Below are positions 60,754 through 64,000 of a stretch of DNA of 64,000 bases, piece after piece (the first letter of the stretch is position 1; every line of letters begins with the position of its first letter). The position numbers and the translations under genes are program-made. Below the pieces are notes generated by a model. That model had not been told where the DNA came from. It made no database searches and worked only from the letters and a program-made list of their open reading frames with translations. Source of the DNA: Stercorarius parasiticus (taxonomy: Eukaryota > Chordata > Aves > Charadriiformes > Stercorariidae). The stretch is from positions 372,001 through 436,000 of the forward strand of contig VWZL01000808.1 of NCBI GenBank assembly GCA_013396915.1. The letters run 5' to 3'.

Positions 60754-63700
60754 CTCCGGTCCTCATGACTTAAGAAAAATGGTCACAAACGTGACCCTGC
60801 AGGCTCAAAAACCCAACAAAAAGAACTCAGGTTGACTGAACGTTTCTCGTGATTAATATTTGGGGCTGACTGGCCAATTTATACTACTTGAAAGGCCGAC
60901 TTAAATAACCTGTAGCGTTTATATGCTACCCTTCAGATGTGGATTGAAAAGCCCTTTCAGATGTGAAACTCTGTCCCTTGTGATATACTTGTGATAGATC
61001 GTTACTGTGCATTTTGGCTAGTCCAGTCTCATTTTTCTACGGTGATTTTTCTTAATTCTGTCTCACTTTTCTGTGAGTGATGGGTTGTACATACGCCTTG
61101 CTCTCGCTGGGATCTATAGAAGCCTGCAACATCCAGTGATTTCACCGCAAAATTATCTGGCTGGGGACTTCACCTGCCCAAAAGTTAATCTGGAGAAGGG
61201 CACGTGTACAGGGAAGAACTGACAACTGAGAGGCGGTATTAAGAAAACCTAGCAAGGAAATCCTCCGGGAAGCAGAGCAGCTCCCCGTATTCCGCAGCTG
61301 AATTAGCTCACAGCTCTTGGAGAATACACCCAGCTTGGGAGCGAAACTGAGGGCCTTTCTTCTGCTCACTTTTAAAAATGATCCCTGCTTGAATAAGGCC
61401 AAGCTGCTTCAAGGCAAATGAATATAGGAATAAAATGTTATTTGCGAGAGAAATTTGTGGCAATACTGGCGGTAGATGGCAGAGGGTGATACAGGATTGC
61501 CCTCGTCTTTGCCATGAGCTTTCTCTGGGTGCGGAGGGGAGGAGTGGGCTCTGCTGTCAAAGGACGCTCCAAGGAGCAGTGGCGGCACAACCAGTCGGTG
61601 TTGGTGAACGCCTCTGCAGTTCTTCAGCTGATGCGTTGGTACGGATGGGCAGTGCTGTCCCTGCGCCCCACAGCATTTCGTCTGGAAGAACCCACAACTC
61701 GCCTCTTGTCTTGATCAGGCTGGACAAAACCAAACTGCACAAACCCCCCCTTTTCCTTTGCTGTCTTTTTCTGTGTAGACTCTAAGGAGAGCTTCCACCT
61801 ATGCGTCTGTGTATTAATAAACGCCTGTTAGTGGAGGCTGGGGTGGTAACTGTGAGTTAGCTGGCCCAGGAAGGCCTGAAAGCGAGCAAACCCAACCTTG
61901 CAGCTAATCCCCTGGCCCGACTCTTAGTGCCTCGTCACGTAGCTTTCCTTCCCCAACTTGCTCAGAAATAACAGGCATAATTTTCCTCTGAGAGATAATT
62001 TATAGGGCAGACGAGCTCTCAGCAGCAGTAAGAGCTAAGCAATACCCCCCCCCAGGAATCTCACGGCTCTATGGCACGTGTAGCACCAGTTGCTTGTACG
62101 CTGGTACTGGCACCTCTGGCTCCACTGTAAATATTTTTTCCTACTACCCTTTAGGAGGAAATTTCCCACCTGCATAGCCATGAGCCGTGGTGGCTCAGCA
62201 GAGCTCCCTGGCCAAAATCTCGTCATCCTTTGCTTTGCATTACCGCCCACCAGCACACACTCGCCTTGTGCCCCCCACCCCCGACAGAGTAAATGTTTCG
62301 GTATTCCCCAAATGCCTGACCCTCTCTCTGCGATACTGAGCTTTGTTCCACTTCCATTTTTCCCTGCTCCTCAAGGTTTTCTAGTTCTTCCCCTTTAATG
62401 CCATGACCCACCTCTATATTGATGAAGCCTCCGATTTGCAGTTCGTATCTTACTTCCCTATGCGTATGTCTGTCGAGCAAACCCTGTTGCCTCCACCTGC
62501 CCCTCAAGTGTCCCAGATGAAGCACTGGGGAGGGGATAAGAGAAATAAGCCCTGGGAAGCTGAGCATGTGTTTGAGAAGTATGAAGTACGTTTGCCAGGT
62601 TTTAGGATTACGCTTAGGATCAATCCACCTCGGAGCGTATGGGGGGGCAAAAAAAAAAAGAAAAAAAAAAGGCCACCCTGATTTATGAGACCGTGCATTT
62701 AACAATCGGAACACCACACGTGTGTCTGTTTGAATACATTACCTGTGCTCCGAGGGCTTGGTTCGTGCCTGTATGTGTGCTCCAGCATGTAAATGCAAGG
62801 CCGTTAATAACTCTGCCCGTGAAAAGGAGCTGCGTGTCGGAGGTTTTGCAGGAGCACCAGGCGCTTCCCTTTGCAGCCCACTGTGAGCCACGGCTGCCAT
62901 GGGCTGTGCTCCCTCCCTGCACCCGCCTGGCAAACAGAGCCCAGGATGTTGCTGCAGGGAAGGGGTGATATTCAATTCATGGGTGAGCATAATTAAAGCA
63001 GATTCAGTCTGCAAAATCAGCTCGGGAGAGCGCTCCGATTACTGCCTCTCTGCTCCTCTCTGAACCTCCTCTTGCATAAAAGCGTGAGGCAGAGATGGCG
63101 GGAGCCGGGCAAACCTCCCATTATCTGCTGAGATTAAGCTGTGATTTGCCCGTGCATCCGGGGCGAACAATATCGCTAACCAAATCTGATTAGAGAAAAC
63201 AGCAGAGAGAGCGGGACAGCTGTGGGAAAGGTGGGAGCAGGAGAGTTTTGAAGGCTGGAGTTCTCCTCCCAGCGAATGAATGAGAGAAGATGAAAGGATG
63301 AGATCAGTGAGCAGATGGAGTGCAGAAGTTAATAAAATCCTCAGACTTTGGAAGGTTTACCTGAACCTATTAAAATGCAGCACCGGGAGCACATGAATGA
63401 AAACGCAGCCATGCCTTTCACCTAAAAGCAAAATTAGGAGGGCACGAGAAAATAAGCGATGCTGGTGCTTGGAAAGCCCATGCAAATGGCTCTAAGGCAA
63501 GAAAAGGAGAAGGGATCTGTCTGTGCAGGTGGTGTGAATGCCAAATCAGCGCTATTAATGGCGAGGGTTGTAAAAGGCTTTGCGGTCCTGCTAGAAGCAA
63601 AGCGTCGTGTTTGGTGTCCACCTTGTCACGCCAGGCTTGGCGCTGGGAGGCCTGCCGAGAATGGCCAATGCGTTCCGCTTAATATTTCCCAATGATTTTG

Positions 63701-64000
63701 TTGGAAACCCAACTTAGGTTTGTTGAGACGCTGTGAATCCCCTCTTCACCCTGCACACGGAGCCAGGATTTTCCATGGCTGTGCTGTTGGCGTTGCTCAC
63801 CTCCGGGGATGTAGCCGTGTCCTTGCTCCGTACAGGCGGAACTGTCAATCACGACAGCAGCATTCACACTGCCAGGATTGGAAACCATTGCAGACGTTTA
63901 CATTTTCTTCTGTCCTGTTGTATCAGCTGGGCTTTCTTTAGATTGCCTTTGGTTTGGTTTTTTTTTTTAATTTGTTAGATCATCACATTATTGCAGTATG

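Larger units (their letters stand above)
46746..64000. other. Intergenic DNA downstream of KIF16B
   Basis: I recognise no coding gene on either strand in the remaining 17 kb. It holds the CpG patch, palindromes, TTAA-bounded element, CR1 tail and homopolymers listed separately. Blocks near 47.8-48.2, 54.4-55.2, 56.2-57.2 and 59.2-59.7 kb are GC-richer than the introns and give longer chance frames on both strands. None of these has recognisable domains. In other vertebrates MACROD2 lies beyond the 3' end of KIF16B in convergent orientation, but I could not identify any MACROD2 exon here. Confidence 0.7.

Noticed and set aside
62223..62717. 164-codon minus-strand frame
   Set aside because: It includes a homopolymer-encoded phenylalanine run and no domain. 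Chance frame.
46746..64000. Expected MACROD2 3' exons on the minus strand
   Set aside because: MACROD2 is the convergent neighbour of KIF16B in other vertebrates, but no segment here could be recognised as one of its exons. The intergenic distance may simply exceed the window.
1..64000. tRNA, rRNA, CRISPR array, endogenous retrovirus or bacterial-type operon
   Set aside because: I saw no cloverleaf-like gene, no rRNA segment, no regularly spaced repeat array, no LTR pair with retroviral protein motifs and no prokaryotic gene layout.

Overview
This is ordinary vertebrate nuclear DNA, almost certainly from a bird. Five fragments of the CR1 LINE family are present; those that reach their 3' end stop in the avian octamer-type tail (ATTCTATG repeated, or its complement). 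The rest is AT-rich, intron-dominated and free of prokaryotic-style operons. The species cannot be told from the sequence alone.

The one gene I can support is the 3' end of KIF16B on the + strand. KIF16B is the kinesin-3 family motor that carries early endosomes toward microtubule plus ends. Four coding exons are visible: 1-72 (cut by the window edge), 7337-7426, 30216-30299 and 45981-46139 (ending in TGA). All splice in phase 0 with GT-AG introns. Together they encode 134 residues that read as one continuous PX (phox homology) domain plus a short C-terminal tail. The introns are about 7.3, 22.8 and 15.7 kb. A candidate polyadenylation signal (ATTAAA) lies about 580 bases after the stop.

By region: 73-7336, 7427-30215 and 30300-45980 are introns. 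The middle one holds four of the five CR1 fragments, a 1.3-kb inverted repeat and a diverged 90-bp direct duplication. The third holds a perfect 14-bp-arm hairpin and a 20-bp perfect palindrome. From about 46.75 kb to the end is downstream intergenic DNA. It has no coding gene I recognise, but contains a 120-bp CpG-dense patch followed by a strong splice donor, a 30-bp near-palindrome, a 90-bp TTAA-bounded inverted-repeat element, another CR1 tail and several GC-rich blocks.

I found no previously undescribed multi-gene system. The observations most worth a second look are structural: the large intronic inverted repeat, the two interlocking hairpins at 36.64 kb, the TTAA-bounded mini-element at 54.1 kb, the CpG patch at 48.6 kb and the unexplained duplication at 29.2/29.8 kb.
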